Of a stretch of 64,000 nt of DNA, positions 16,664 through 26,236 are shown piece after piece. A program made the translations under genes and the position numbers. The stretch's first letter is position 1, and the number at the start of each line of letters is the position of its first letter. Source of the stretch: Pseudobacillus wudalianchiensis. Lineage in GTDB: Bacteria; Bacillota; Bacilli; Bacillales; Domibacillaceae. Location of the stretch: the NCBI RefSeq assembly GCF_001685015.1, contig NZ_MAYT01000027.1:1-64000 (forward strand), read 5' to 3'. The notes beneath the pieces were generated by a model. It saw only the letters and a list, made by a program, of their open reading frames with translations. It was not told where the DNA came from and did no database searches.

Positions 16664-18259
16664 ATGCGAAAAGTGAGACTTCAAACAAAGATTTTAGGCT
16701 TGGTATTATCCTTAAGCCTCTTTTTAATTTTTATGTTAACGGCTTACTTTACTTATATGGAAGGGAAGCAGATTGAAGAAGATAGAGGACGCTTGGCTTT
16801 GGAATTATCAAAAACGATCGCCTCAATGCCAACGATTATTGACGCCTTTAAGTCGGAAGATCCGCCTAGCGTGATTCAACCGATCGTTGAAAAGATCCGC
16901 CGAGAAACAGGGGCTGAATTTATCGTAGTGGGAAATGCACAAGGAATTCGTTATTCCCATCCGCTCGTATCAGAAATAGGAAAGCCGATGATTGGCGGCG
17001 ACAACGAACGAGCTATCCAAAAGGGGGAATCTTACGTATCCGAAGCACGCGGCTCCCTCGGACTATCTATGCGGGGAAAATCACCGATAGTTAATCAGAA
17101 TGGAGACATTATTGGAATTGTTTCCGTTGGATTTTTAGTAGAAAAGGTTCAGAAACAAATTTTCAAAGATCTATCGAAAGAAGTTGTTGTATCACTCATC
17201 GCCCTTGTTATATCTGTCGTTGGCAGTTATTTGCTTGCCAGAAGTATACGCAAGGATACGTTAGGGCTGGAACCTTATGAAATTGCTCGTTTATATAAAG
17301 AGAAAAATGCCGTACTTCACTCGGTGAAAGAGGGAATTTTAGCCGTTGATCGGGATGGAGTGATCAGATCTATGAATCAGCCGGCAAAAAAATTACTTAA
17401 TATTAAAGAGTCTGTTCGCGACTTGAAGGTGGATGACCTATTTCCTTCTGTTTATTTGTACGAGGTGCTAGATTCCGGAAAACCCCAAATAGACAAAGAA
17501 ATGCAGTGGGGGCATAAGAAAATTATTATGAATTGCACACCGATTCTTGACGGCAACAGAGTGAGCGGCGCAGTCGTCTCGTTTCGGGATAAAACTGAAA
17601 TTGAGCAGATGGTTAATACGCTGTCAGAGGTAAAAATGTATTCTGAGGATTTAAGGGCCCAAACTCATGAATTTACGAATAAATTATATGTGCTATCCGG
17701 TTTGCTTCAGTTGGGTAAACATGACGAAGCAATAGACATGCTGCAAAGTGAGACAGCTGAACTGCAATCTCTTAATCGAATTGTCTTTGAACAAATTAAA
17801 GATACAAAAGTACAAGCTATTTTGCTGGGCAAGCTAGGCAAAGCATCTGAAAAAAAAGTAACCTTTGAAATAGATTCAGAAAGCTACTTAGAAACTTTGC
17901 CGAGCCATATAAAGCTGTCTGAACTCATTTTAATTCTAGGCAATATTATTGATAATGCATTTGACGCTGTTTCGGACAGAGAGAAACCACTCGTCAATTT
18001 TTTTGCTACTGATATTGGAGAGGATATTATTTTTGAAGTGAGTGACAATGGAAGGGGAATAAAATCAGAACATTTGACGCTCATTTTTGAAAGAGGCTTT
18101 ACTTCGAAAGATGAAGAAATCCCAAGCGGTTATGGGCTTTCAAATACGGATTATGCTGTAAAAGAGCTAGGGGGTCTGATTGAGGTGCACAGTGAAGAAG
18201 GAAATACGATCTTTACAGTATATCTGCCTAAAAGACAGGGGGAAGAGAAGAATGACTAA
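16664..18259 (+). CDS. CitS/DcuS-type sensor histidine kinase
   Basis: A 531-residue membrane kinase. A first helix (about 10-31), a periplasmic-type PDC sensor domain (32-170), a second helix (173-193), a PAS domain (about 213-320) and a DcuS-family histidine box with H335 in RAQTHEFTNK precede the HATPase (NIIDNAFDAV, DNGRGI, GYGLSNTDYAV). The family senses citrate, malate or fumarate. A CitMHS transporter lies 1.0 kb downstream, so citrate is the likely ligand. The stop overlaps the start of the regulator gene. Confidence 0.88.
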   Translation: MRKVRLQTKILGLVLSLSLFLIFMLTAYFTYMEGKQIEEDRGRLALELSKTIASMPTIIDAFKSEDPPSVIQPIVEKIRRETGAEFIVVGNAQGIRYSHPLVSEIGKPMIGGDNERAIQKGESYVSEARGSLGLSMRGKSPIVNQNGDIIGIVSVGFLVEKVQKQIFKDLSKEVVVSLIALVISVVGSYLLARSIRKDTLGLEPYEIARLYKEKNAVLHSVKEGILAVDRDGVIRSMNQPAKKLLNIKESVRDLKVDDLFPSVYLYEVLDSGKPQIDKEMQWGHKKIIMNCTPILDGNRVSGAVVSFRDKTEIEQMVNTLSEVKMYSEDLRAQTHEFTNKLYVLSGLLQLGKHDEAIDMLQSETAELQSLNRIVFEQIKDTKVQAILLGKLGKASEKKVTFEIDSESYLETLPSHIKLSELILILGNIIDNAFDAVSDREKPLVNFFATDIGEDIIFEVSDNGRGIKSEHLTLIFERGFTSKDEEIPSGYGLSNTDYAVKELGGLIEVHSEEGNTIFTVYLPKRQGEEKND

Positions 18260-18941
18260 AATAAGAGCCGTTATTGCGGAGGATGATTTTCGCGTAGCAG
18301 ACATTCATGAAAAGTTTCTGAATAAGTTCAATGAAATAGAGGTGGTTGGAAAGGCGTTAAATGCAAAGGATACTCTTGAGCTGCTGAGTGAGCAGCAGCC
18401 GGATCTTCTTCTTCTTGATGTATATATGCCAGATCAGCTTGGGTCCGATTTGCTTCCGCTCATCCGTGAAAATCATAGACAAGTAGATATCTTGATGATT
18501 ACCGCAGCAACCGACAAAGACATACTTGAAAAGGCGCTTCATTATGGTGTGGAACATTTTTTAATTAAACCGGTGAAGATGGAACGCTTTGATCAAATTA
18601 TTCAAGAGTATCTTAATAAGTCTCAGCTTTTACGTTCTACACAGGAAGTAGATCAAGAGGTTGTGGATCTGATCTTTAATAAAGTTTCTCAACGCCCAGC
18701 CACAGTAACTCGGGGGGATTCACTGCCAAAAGGGGTAGATGAAATTACGCTGTCAAAGGTAAGAGAGGTTCTTTCCATAAGTAAGAAAGGTTTGTCAGCC
18801 GAACAAGCAGCTGAACAAATTGGAGCCTCAAGAACAACAGCCAGACGCTATTTGGAGTATTTGGTTTCTATTCAAGAATGCAAGGCTGAAGTGGTCTATG
18901 GGGTTGTAGGAAGACCTGAGCGAAAATATTATAAAATTTGA
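18252..18941 (+). CDS. CitT/DcuR-type response regulator
   Basis: A 229-residue two-domain regulator. The receiver domain has the acidic pair ED(D) at 10-12, phospho-acceptor D56 (LLLLDVYMPD) and the K of LIKPVK. A linker leads to a C-terminal HTH (LSAEQAAEQIGASRTTARRYLEYL). This architecture is that of the CitB/CitT group that activates di- and tricarboxylate transporter genes. The ATG at 18252 lies inside the kinase 3' end (8-nt overlap) with GGAAGAGAAG upstream. An upstream in-frame start would sit deep in the kinase gene and is rejected. Confidence 0.88.
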   Translation: MTKIRAVIAEDDFRVADIHEKFLNKFNEIEVVGKALNAKDTLELLSEQQPDLLLLDVYMPDQLGSDLLPLIRENHRQVDILMITAATDKDILEKALHYGVEHFLIKPVKMERFDQIIQEYLNKSQLLRSTQEVDQEVVDLIFNKVSQRPATVTRGDSLPKGVDEITLSKVREVLSISKKGLSAEQAAEQIGASRTTARRYLEYLVSIQECKAEVVYGVVGRPERKYYKI

Positions 18942-19091
18942 GGGTACCGGTCATCTATAAATAACGTCTTTTGCTTCAAGATAAAGTAGTTTAACAACAA
19001 GATAAGATGAATAGTTTTCATACCATCCATGTTTTAAATTTAAGATATAATATAAAAGTTCTTTTATATTATATAGGTAGGGGATGTAAGC

Positions 19092-19640
19092 GTGAAACAA
19101 GCATTAATTATTATTGATATGCAAGAAATCTTTTTTTTAGAGGAGAAAAATTACTTATATCAACACAAGACCTTGTTGAAAAATGTAAATAGGCTGATTA
19201 ATTGGGCAAGAACAAAAGAAATTCCTATTATTTTTATTCAGCATACAGACTTGGATTCATCCGGTGATATGGCAAAAGGTAAATGTGCTTGGGAATTACA
19301 TAAAGGACTGCATCGAAAAAGTGATGATATTGTTATTGAAAAAATTACATGGGATGCCTTCTATCAAACTACTTTAGAAGAAACTCTAAAAAAGCTAGGC
19401 ATTGAACAACTAATTTTTGCAGGTGCTCAAACCGAGTTTTGTTTAGATACGACAATAAGAAATGCTTATAGTAAAGGCTATCAACAGAATATTTTAGTAG
19501 AGGGTACACACAGCACGTTAAATAGCAGTTATTTTAATGCAGAACAGATTATTCAGCATCATGAATCTGTATGGCATAATCGTTTTGTACAAATTCAGCC
19601 AATGAGTTGTACAAATAGTGAGTGTATTGTAGAAATTTAG
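19092..19640 (+). CDS. Isochorismatase-like cysteine hydrolase
   Basis: A 182-residue protein of the isochorismatase-like hydrolase superfamily. The catalytic triad is in place: D9 (LIIIDMQ), K84 (IEKITWDAF) and C117 (GAQTEFCLDTT). The superfamily includes nicotinamidases, carbamoylases and many enzymes of unknown substrate. The sequence gives no more specific assignment. The start is GTG with a GGTAGGGG site. It lies between the two-component system and the citrate transporter, with its own terminator downstream, so a metabolic link is uncertain. Codon use looks slightly more AT-rich than its neighbours. Confidence 0.8.
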   Translation: MKQALIIIDMQEIFFLEEKNYLYQHKTLLKNVNRLINWARTKEIPIIFIQHTDLDSSGDMAKGKCAWELHKGLHRKSDDIVIEKITWDAFYQTTLEETLKKLGIEQLIFAGAQTEFCLDTTIRNAYSKGYQQNILVEGTHSTLNSSYFNAEQIIQHHESVWHNRFVQIQPMSCTNSECIVEI

Positions 19641-19784
19641 AACCATTAGCAGTCGGTTTTTTGGCTGGAAAATTCTTTTAGACTTTTTCAATAGATCGGA
19701 ACAGCTTGTATCATTGGAATGATTGTCATATTAGTTCCGAATAAAGAACATTCTTCACAATCCGAACAGCTTTTAGAGAATAAG

Positions 19785-19818
19785 AAGTCCCTTGAAGTTA
19801 AGAGGGGCTTTTTTTATT
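19785..19818 (+). terminator. Terminator upstream of the citrate transporter gene
   Basis: AAGTCCCTT ... AAGAGGGGCTT stem with a T8 run, about 145 nt after the hydrolase stop. Confidence 0.75.
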
Positions 19819-19894
19819 TGCCATCATCGACTATTAAAAAGGATCGTGAACAAAATGAACAAAACTTTCAAAATAAACTTAAAAAACAATAAAT

Positions 19895-19908
19895 TGATAA
19901 CGCTTACA
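19895..19908 (+). promoter_or_regulatory. Putative CcpA cre site
   Basis: TGATAACGCTTACA matches the cre consensus TGWAANCGNTNWCA with one mismatch. It lies 54 nt before the citrate transporter start. Citrate transporter genes in Bacillus are known to be under catabolite repression; its use here is inferred. Confidence 0.55.
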
Positions 19909-19961
19909 AACAAAAGGAGACCGCTTACAATGTAATTAATTAGAACAAAGGGGTGGATAAT

Positions 19962-21257
19962 ATGCTTGCTGTATTAGGATTTTTAATGATATTTGTATTT
20001 ATGATTTTAATTATGACTGGTCGTCTATCTGCTATGATTGCTCTTATTGTCGTACCTGTTGTATTTTCACTTCTAGGCGGTTTTGGCAGTGAAATAGGGC
20101 CCATGGCATTAGAGGGGATTAAAAGTGTGGCTCCAACAGGCATCATGATTTTGTTTGCTATTCTCTTTTTCGGTATTTTGATTGATGCCGGGGTATTTGA
20201 TCCGATTATCCATACGATTCTCAAGCTAGTAAAAGGGGATCCTGTAAAAATTGCAATTGGTACGGCTGCTTTAGCTCTGTTTATTTCATTAGATGGAGAT
20301 GGTACCACTACTTATATGATTACGATTTCGGCGATGCTTCCTCTTTACAAAAGGATTGGAATGAAGCCGCTCATATTAGCAGGAATTGCTGTTTCGGCAT
20401 CTGGCGTCATGAATCTTCTTCCGTGGGGAGGGCCGACAGCCAGAGTGATGACTGCTTTGAATCTTGAAATGTCGGATGTGTTTACACCTGTTATTCCTTC
20501 CATGGTGGGCGGTGTTCTGTTTGTTTTATTTATGGCTTACTTGCTTGGCAAAAAAGAGAGAAAGCGGATTGGTGTTATCGAGCTGGACTTTCGCAGTGTG
20601 TCTCCGGAATTGGCCGCTACTGCAGAAGATAGCCATCTTAAACGTCCAAACCTGATTGTTTTTAACTATGCGTTAACAGTTATTCTTTTAGCCGCGCTTA
20701 TTACGGAATTGCTGCCGACAACTGTATTGTTTATGCTCGGGTTTGCGATTGCGATTACTGTGAATTATCCGAAGATGAGTGATCAGAAAGAGCGGGTGGC
20801 CAATTATGCGGATAATGCTTTATCGGTTGTTTCGATGATCTTTGCGGCCGGGATTTTTACCGGGCTTCTTTCTGGAACAGGCATGGTGGATGCCATGGCT
20901 AATTCGATGATTCAGCATATTCCAGAGGGAATGGGTTCTCATTTTGCTATTATTACCGCTATTATTAGTGCACCGTTTACTTTCTTTATGTCCAATGACG
21001 CTTTTTATTATGGCGTGCTGCCATTGCTTGCAAAAGCGGGCGCAGCCTACGGAATTGATCCTGCCATGATTGGAAGAGCTTCTCTTTTCGGACTCCCGGT
21101 TCACTTGTTAAGTCCGCTCGTTCCATCTACTTATCTTTTAGTGGGGATGGTTGGAGAAGATTTTGGGGCATTGCAGCGTACTTTCTTAAAGTGGGCATGC
21201 GGTTCGACAGCCGTGCTGATTATCGTTGCTCTCGTTTTAGGGATCATCCCTTTTTAA
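19962..21257 (+). CDS. CitMHS-family citrate:proton/cation symporter
   Basis: A 431-residue membrane protein with about 12 helices and the CitMHS signature segments: GFGSEIGPMALEGIKSVAPT, LFISLDGDGTTTYMI and NLLPWGGPTARV. Bacillus members (CitM, CitH) import citrate complexed with Mg2+ or Ca2+. The ATG at 19962 has AAAGGGGTGG upstream; a GTG 9 nt earlier overlaps that site and is less likely. It is probably activated by the two-component system encoded just upstream and repressed through the cre-like site. Confidence 0.9.
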   Translation: MLAVLGFLMIFVFMILIMTGRLSAMIALIVVPVVFSLLGGFGSEIGPMALEGIKSVAPTGIMILFAILFFGILIDAGVFDPIIHTILKLVKGDPVKIAIGTAALALFISLDGDGTTTYMITISAMLPLYKRIGMKPLILAGIAVSASGVMNLLPWGGPTARVMTALNLEMSDVFTPVIPSMVGGVLFVLFMAYLLGKKERKRIGVIELDFRSVSPELAATAEDSHLKRPNLIVFNYALTVILLAALITELLPTTVLFMLGFAIAITVNYPKMSDQKERVANYADNALSVVSMIFAAGIFTGLLSGTGMVDAMANSMIQHIPEGMGSHFAIITAIISAPFTFFMSNDAFYYGVLPLLAKAGAAYGIDPAMIGRASLFGLPVHLLSPLVPSTYLLVGMVGEDFGALQRTFLKWACGSTAVLIIVALVLGIIPF

Positions 21258-21413
21258 CGTAGTAAGCTTCGAGATAAAAGGGTGAAATCAGCCGCAAATA
21301 AGAACAGTTAAGTAAAAGCAGGCGACAATCGCTTGCTTCTTTTCTGTTAATGAAAATCAGAGAAAGCGAAAAAAGAGCAATAGATGATAAGGCTCTTTCA
21401 AAAGGTGGGCGAA

Positions 21414-22337
21414 GTGGTGATATTTTTTCAAATTGTGTTACAGGTAATTTTTCCATTATTCCTCATGATCGGTGCGGGAGCCTGCCTTCATCGTTTATTA
21501 AGGCTTCATTTAGCTACACTATCTGCTATAACGATCAATTTTTTGCTTCCAGCTGTTTGTTTCGTCAATATTTATCAAAGCAATATGTCCGGAAGGTTGA
21601 TTGGCCAAACACTGTTATTTTTAATGCTTTTTAATATGCTTCTGATTTTAATCAGTATATTGTTTGCGAAAGCTAACCGGTTTGACAGCCGATTATCAGC
21701 CACTTTTAAAAACAGTTTTGTCTTGAGCAATTCAGGAAATTACGGTCTCCCGGTAAGCGAACTTGTTTTTGTCGCAAATCCGGCTGGTACAGCTATCCAA
21801 GTCATTGTATCCATATTTCAAAATTTGCTTACTTTTACTTACGGCGTTTATAATTCAATTTCTGCTCAAAGCAGCGGAAAGGATCTTATCCGAAAAATTA
21901 TGAGGCTGCCTGTTATTTACGCTTTGATTTTTGCTATTATCCTGCGCTGGACAGACACGAATGTTCCTGATTTTATATGGCAGCCAATTGAGAATGCGTC
22001 TAAAGCTTTTTCAGCGATAGCACTGATAACCCTTGGGGCACAAGTGGCTTACTTAAAAATTATTCATATTTCTAAACCGGTAGTATGGGCAGCGATCGGT
22101 CGGCTAGTGATTTCTCCTTGTATTGCTCTGCTGATTATAGTACTGCTAGGTTTATCGGGAACGGTGGCTCAAGCGCTCTTTATTGCGAGTTCTTTTCCCA
22201 CTTCGCGGAATAGTGCATTGTTAGCCCTTGAACACGATAATTATCCTGACATTGCGTCACAGGCTGTTCTGTTGACGACTATTTTTAGCAGTGTAACTGT
22301 AGCTATTGTTATTTATTTATCAAAGATCTTCTTTTAA
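21414..22337 (+). CDS. AEC (auxin efflux carrier) family transporter
   Basis: A roughly 307-residue membrane protein with about ten helices in two halves separated by a short loop near 150-160. N-terminal family features include an NFLLPAVCFVNIY helix and an NSGNYGLPVSE motif. The C-terminal half carries ALITLGAQVAYL and SSFPTSRNSALLA. Bacterial AEC members carry malate, malonate or other small acids; the substrate is unknown. Start is GTG at 21414 or 21417, after AAAGGTGG. It may accompany the citrate genes, but 156 nt separate it from them. Confidence 0.82.
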   Translation: MVIFFQIVLQVIFPLFLMIGAGACLHRLLRLHLATLSAITINFLLPAVCFVNIYQSNMSGRLIGQTLLFLMLFNMLLILISILFAKANRFDSRLSATFKNSFVLSNSGNYGLPVSELVFVANPAGTAIQVIVSIFQNLLTFTYGVYNSISAQSSGKDLIRKIMRLPVIYALIFAIILRWTDTNVPDFIWQPIENASKAFSAIALITLGAQVAYLKIIHISKPVVWAAIGRLVISPCIALLIIVLLGLSGTVAQALFIASSFPTSRNSALLALEHDNYPDIASQAVLLTTIFSSVTVAIVIYLSKIFF

Positions 22338-22406
22338 ATTCTTCTTGCTGAAAACCAAGACAATGAGGGAGACCGAACAAAAAGGTCAAATATAAAAAAA
22401 CAATTT

Positions 22407-22458
22407 AAAAAATCCTGCTTCGTGAGTAGTATGACTGCCCACAAAGCAGGATTTTTTA
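22407..22458. terminator. Bidirectional terminator, AEC carrier / amino-acid permease
   Basis: AAAAAATCCTGCTT (22407-22420) and AAGCAGGATTTTTT (22444-22457), a 14-bp perfect stem between convergent genes. Confidence 0.88.
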
Positions 22459-22471
22459 TTTACTTGTCTTA

Positions 22472-23875
22472 TTATTCAATATTAACTTTTTTCAATTCTG
22501 TTTCAGCTAGGCTTGGAACAACTTCTTTTTTATTATAGAAAAGGAAGTAGGAGCCGATTACCAAGATGGTTAGAATCGAAGTAAGGAAGAATTGTAAACG
22601 CATGGAGCCGATAAAAGCTTGAGCGACGAAAATAACAAATAATACAGCAATTGTTGCGTAGGTTAAGTAAGGGAAGAGCCACATTTTAACTTTAAGAGCC
22701 TCTGGATTTGTCTCTTCTATTTTTCTCCGTGTACGTATATGAGAAACGGCAATAAAGACATACATGATCAGTGTAACGCCACCTGAACTGTTAGCTAAAA
22801 AGACGAACAACGTATCTGGAGAAATAAATTTAAATAGGGTAAATACGTAAGCAAAGAATACACTTGCTCCTAGTGCCCAAATTGGAATCCCTCTTTCATT
22901 AACTCTAGAGAGGAACTTCGGAGCCGACCCTTTTTTCGAGAGTGAGTACACCATACGGGAACTTGTATAAAGTCCTGAGTTCAAAACGGAAAGAAGAGAG
23001 ATAAAAATAACAAAGTTCATAACTTGTCCCGCAGCAGGAAGACCCGCCATATCAAATACACTTGCAAAAGGAGTCTTAAGCAATTCCTCGGCGCCTTGTG
23101 GGATAACCATGATCAGTACAGCCACCGAACCGACAAAGAAAAGAAGAAGCCGCCAAACTACAGCGTTGATTGCTCTAATGATATTTTTCTCTGGATTTTC
23201 GGATTCACCAGCTGCGATCGCTGCGACCTCGCTTCCAGATAGTGAGAATGTAATAAAGATCACTCCAAGAATGACCGGCATAAAACCATGAGGGAAAAAC
23301 TTATCAACTGTAGCTAGGGTAGAGAAGCTTTGTACTTCAACACCCGGAACAAGACCAAAGGCGATGGCTACACCTAATCCAAGGAAAATAACGATAGCTG
23401 CTACTTTAATAGAAGCCAGCCAGTATTCAAATTCTCCATAGGCTTTAACTGAAAAGACATTGGTGATAGTCATTAAAATAGGAAACACTACACTTGCTAC
23501 CCAAATTGGTATAGAAGGGATCCAGTTATTCACCATTTCCCCTAATAACGTTGCTTCGATTGTAACGATGATAACCCAGTTGAACCAATATAGCCAGCCG
23601 ATAGTAAATCCAGCCCAAGGGCCAATTGCCTGGTGGGCGTATGTGGAAAAAGACCCACTGTCAGGGTTCAAAACAGCCATTTCTCCAAGCATCCGCATAA
23701 TAAGAACAATTAATAATCCTGCGATAATGTAAGACAAGAGGGCACCAGGTCCCGCTGATGTAATCATTGTGCCACTTCCTACAAACAGTCCTGCGCCGAT
23801 TACCCCGCCAATCGAAATCATCGTAACATGTCTTGTTTTAAGACCGTGCTTTAAATCATTATTTTGCACTCCCAA
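22472..23875 (-). CDS. APC-family amino-acid permease (GabP/AapA-like)
   Basis: A 467-residue, 12-helix permease of the amino acid transporter family. The N-terminal signature LKTRHVTMISIGGVIGAGLFVGSG and GSGSFSTYA-like segment are typical, as are ESENPEKNI and LNSGLYTSSRM. Closest in style to GABA, proline or alanine permeases; the substrate cannot be fixed. The start is TTG at 23875, after GGGTGG; a GTG two codons later is the alternative. It is divergent from a sigma-54 activator gene, and a sigma-54 promoter (24277-24292) points at it across a leader of about 390 nt. Confidence 0.85.
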   Translation of the reverse strand: MGVQNNDLKHGLKTRHVTMISIGGVIGAGLFVGSGTMITSAGPGALLSYIIAGLLIVLIMRMLGEMAVLNPDSGSFSTYAHQAIGPWAGFTIGWLYWFNWVIIVTIEATLLGEMVNNWIPSIPIWVASVVFPILMTITNVFSVKAYGEFEYWLASIKVAAIVIFLGLGVAIAFGLVPGVEVQSFSTLATVDKFFPHGFMPVILGVIFITFSLSGSEVAAIAAGESENPEKNIIRAINAVVWRLLLFFVGSVAVLIMVIPQGAEELLKTPFASVFDMAGLPAAGQVMNFVIFISLLSVLNSGLYTSSRMVYSLSKKGSAPKFLSRVNERGIPIWALGASVFFAYVFTLFKFISPDTLFVFLANSSGGVTLIMYVFIAVSHIRTRRKIEETNPEALKVKMWLFPYLTYATIAVLFVIFVAQAFIGSMRLQFFLTSILTILVIGSYFLFYNKKEVVPSLAETELKKVNIE

Positions 23876-24185
23876 ATTGTACCACCCACTCTGTAAGTTT
23901 TCGTATAGCTAACTAACTTTTTACGGCTGCTGTGTGTTAGGTGGAAATATTTTTTACATTCGTATCAATGTGACAAAACCGAACATTAATAATAAACAGA
24001 ATATTTTTTCGTTATGAATGTAAGTAATACAGTATGTTTTTTCCACCAAATAATGTCCTTATGAGAATTATCCCGATTCCCTCTCATCACTCCTTTTCAT
24101 AACGGCTGGTTTTCATATTCGGTTGAATACGATGCCGCAAGTGTCCTTTTCATGTTTGTCTGCTTCCCCACTAGTAAAAAGAACT

Positions 24186-24228
24186 CTTAAATTCAAGAAA
24201 GAAGTCACTTGCTCGCCTTGAATTTAAG
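24186..24228. promoter_or_regulatory. 12-bp inverted repeat in the permease leader
   Basis: CTTAAATTCAAG (24186-24197) and CTTGAATTTAAG (24217-24228), perfect arms with a 19-nt spacer. It lies downstream of the sigma-54 promoter in the untranslated leader of the permease mRNA. It could be a hairpin or a protein site. Confidence 0.5.
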
Positions 24229-24276
24229 CGTTTTCAAATTTCCCAAAAGCATTTTGCTTTAGGATACACATTTATA

Positions 24277-24292
24277 AGCAAGAAACGTGCCA
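24277..24292 (-). promoter_or_regulatory. Sigma-54 promoter (-24/-12)
   Basis: On the minus strand the sequence reads TGGCAC-GTTTC-TTGCT, an exact match to the sigma-54 consensus TGGCAC-N5-TTGCW. It faces the amino-acid permease gene. The activator gene is transcribed the other way from the same region, which is the classic layout of a divergently encoded enhancer-binding protein. Confidence 0.8.
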
Positions 24293-24342
24293 AAGTCTAT
24301 TCGCCTAAAATTCGGCATGTAAGGGCTAAATATGTCAAAAAG

Positions 24343-24380
24343 TGATTCGTTTTAGAATCAAAAAACGGAATTTTTGATTC
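24343..24380. promoter_or_regulatory. Candidate enhancer (UAS) for the sigma-54 activator
   Basis: Two overlapping dyads share a middle half-site: TGATTC-N6-GAATCA (24343-24360) and GAATCAAAAA-N6-TTTTTGATTC (24355-24380). They are 50-90 bp upstream of the sigma-54 promoter, the usual place for enhancer-binding protein sites. Binding by the adjacent activator is inferred. Confidence 0.6.
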
Positions 24381-24474
24381 ATTTCTTGATTATTGATACA
24401 TTTTTGAATTATATTTTAATTACAAGTAAAAAGAATGTAGACAATAGTCGAAAAATAAAGAAAGAGGAATGCGC

Positions 24475-25857
24475 ATGTCTATTGCAGACGTCATCTTAGA
24501 GAAAATTATCAAAACGTCTAACAATAATATTACTGTCACGGATGGCAAGGGAATTATTTTATACACGAATAGTGATCATTGGTCTGTATATGATGCCGAA
24601 CCAAAGGACTATGTGGGAGAATCTATTTTTGAACTTCAAGAACAAGGAGTGCTCACGCCGTCTATTACAGCAGTTGTACTAAATGAAAAACAGCCTATCC
24701 AAATTATGCAGCGTACTAAGAGGGGTAAAATTATTATGTCAACGGCTTACCCCATTTTTAATGATGATGGAGAGATCATCAGAGTAATCAGTTATGCTAT
24801 TGACCAAACCGAAATTAGTAACCTTCAAGATCAATATGAACAATTAGAGAGAAAATTAAAAGGCTATCAGACAGAGGTAGAGGTCTTAAGGGGGAAAGAA
24901 GAGACTCATTATCGCAGTAAGGAAATGCAACAAATCGCAAAAACACTGCAGCGGGTAGCCAACACAGATGCTACCGTTTTAATGACAGGAGAATCCGGTG
25001 TTGGAAAAAGTATGCTGGCTCGAAAACTCCATACTCAAGGACATCGTCGAAAAGAGCCGTTTATTGAGGTGAATTGCAGCACGATTCCTATTAACCTGTT
25101 TGAATCAGAAATGTTTGGTTATGAGTCTGGGTCTTTTACCGGGGCTCAAAGAAAAGGAAAACAAGGGTTAATTGAACAAGCGCATAACGGAACATTGTTT
25201 TTAGATGAAATTGGAGAATTGCCTTTAGCGATGCAGGCAAAACTATTAAAAGTCCTCCAGGAAAAAAAGTTTATGCGAGTGGGCGGCAATGAAGAGCGTT
25301 ATGTTGATTTTAGGTTAGTAGCGGCCACTAATAAAGATTTAGAAGACATGGTTGAAAAAAGTGAATTTCGTCTTGACCTGTATTATCGGTTAAACGTTAT
25401 CCCTATTCATATCCCGCCGTTGCGGGATCGAAAAGAAGATATTTCTTTATTGATCAATCATTATGTCGAGCTGATCAACAGGAAATACAAAACTGCCAAA
25501 AAACTGCATTCCTCTACGTACGAAATCTTGCTTAAATATAGATGGCCCGGCAATGTACGTGAACTAGAGAATTTAATCGAACGATTGATTTTAACATCGG
25601 AAGACACCATTCTTCGCCCCAACTCTCTTCCTGTTTCGATTGTAGGCCAGGAAAACGCCAACATGGATGAAGTCTCATTGATTGAACAAATAGTAGTGGA
25701 GGATCACAATTTAAAAAGAGTCGTAGAACGAGTAGAAAAATTGATGCTTTCCAAGGCTCAAAAACAATGTAAATCAACTTACGAAATGGCTAAATATTTA
25801 GGGATTAGCCAACCTTCCGTTATTCGCAAACTGCAAAAATATAAGGAACCGTTATAG
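24475..25857 (+). CDS. PAS-containing sigma-54-dependent transcriptional activator
   Basis: A 460-residue enhancer-binding protein. A PAS domain (about 10-110) is followed by a short coiled coil (115-140), a AAA+ domain (about 150-385) and a Fis-type HTH at the end (TYEMAKYLGISQPSVIRKLQKY). Walker A is GESGVGKS (about 172-179); the sigma-54 contact loop reads GSFTGA instead of the usual GAFTGA; LFLDEIGELP is Walker B. The ATG at 24475 is chosen for its 7-nt spacing from AAAGAGG. It probably activates the divergent permease gene when the PAS domain or a metabolite signals. Confidence 0.9.
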   Translation: MSIADVILEKIIKTSNNNITVTDGKGIILYTNSDHWSVYDAEPKDYVGESIFELQEQGVLTPSITAVVLNEKQPIQIMQRTKRGKIIMSTAYPIFNDDGEIIRVISYAIDQTEISNLQDQYEQLERKLKGYQTEVEVLRGKEETHYRSKEMQQIAKTLQRVANTDATVLMTGESGVGKSMLARKLHTQGHRRKEPFIEVNCSTIPINLFESEMFGYESGSFTGAQRKGKQGLIEQAHNGTLFLDEIGELPLAMQAKLLKVLQEKKFMRVGGNEERYVDFRLVAATNKDLEDMVEKSEFRLDLYYRLNVIPIHIPPLRDRKEDISLLINHYVELINRKYKTAKKLHSSTYEILLKYRWPGNVRELENLIERLILTSEDTILRPNSLPVSIVGQENANMDEVSLIEQIVVEDHNLKRVVERVEKLMLSKAQKQCKSTYEMAKYLGISQPSVIRKLQKYKEPL

Positions 25858-25993
25858 GGAGAATTCATCGGTACAAAAAAGACAAAGTTTGGTTTGTTAA
25901 AGAGATTATTTGTGATCGCTTGGCTGATTAAAGTTATCGAAGGTGGAAAATTGAAACCACCTACCTATACTTAAATTATATAAAAGATTAATT

Positions 25994-26022
25994 AGGCATG
26001 GATTAAACGATCCATGCCTTTG
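25994..26022 (+). terminator. Terminator region after the sigma-54 activator
   Basis: AGGCATGGAT-TAAACG-ATCCATGCCT stem followed by TTGCTT. It lies 137 nt past the activator stop. The rest of 25858-26236 holds no visible gene. Confidence 0.65.
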
Positions 26023-26236
26023 CTTATTCTGAACGTTTGGCAAGCTGCGTTAAACTTTTTATTATAGTTTTAGGAGAATATATATTGAAATTTCAGCTAT
26101 GAAAGAAAACCCATTTTTTAGATCTTTATAGTTTTTTTTACTAGAATGTTATAAAATACTCCTTTATCCTAACAAAAAACAAACTTATGAAGAGATAGGA
26201 AGGCAATAAACTGGATTGTGGAAAGGAGATAAATCG

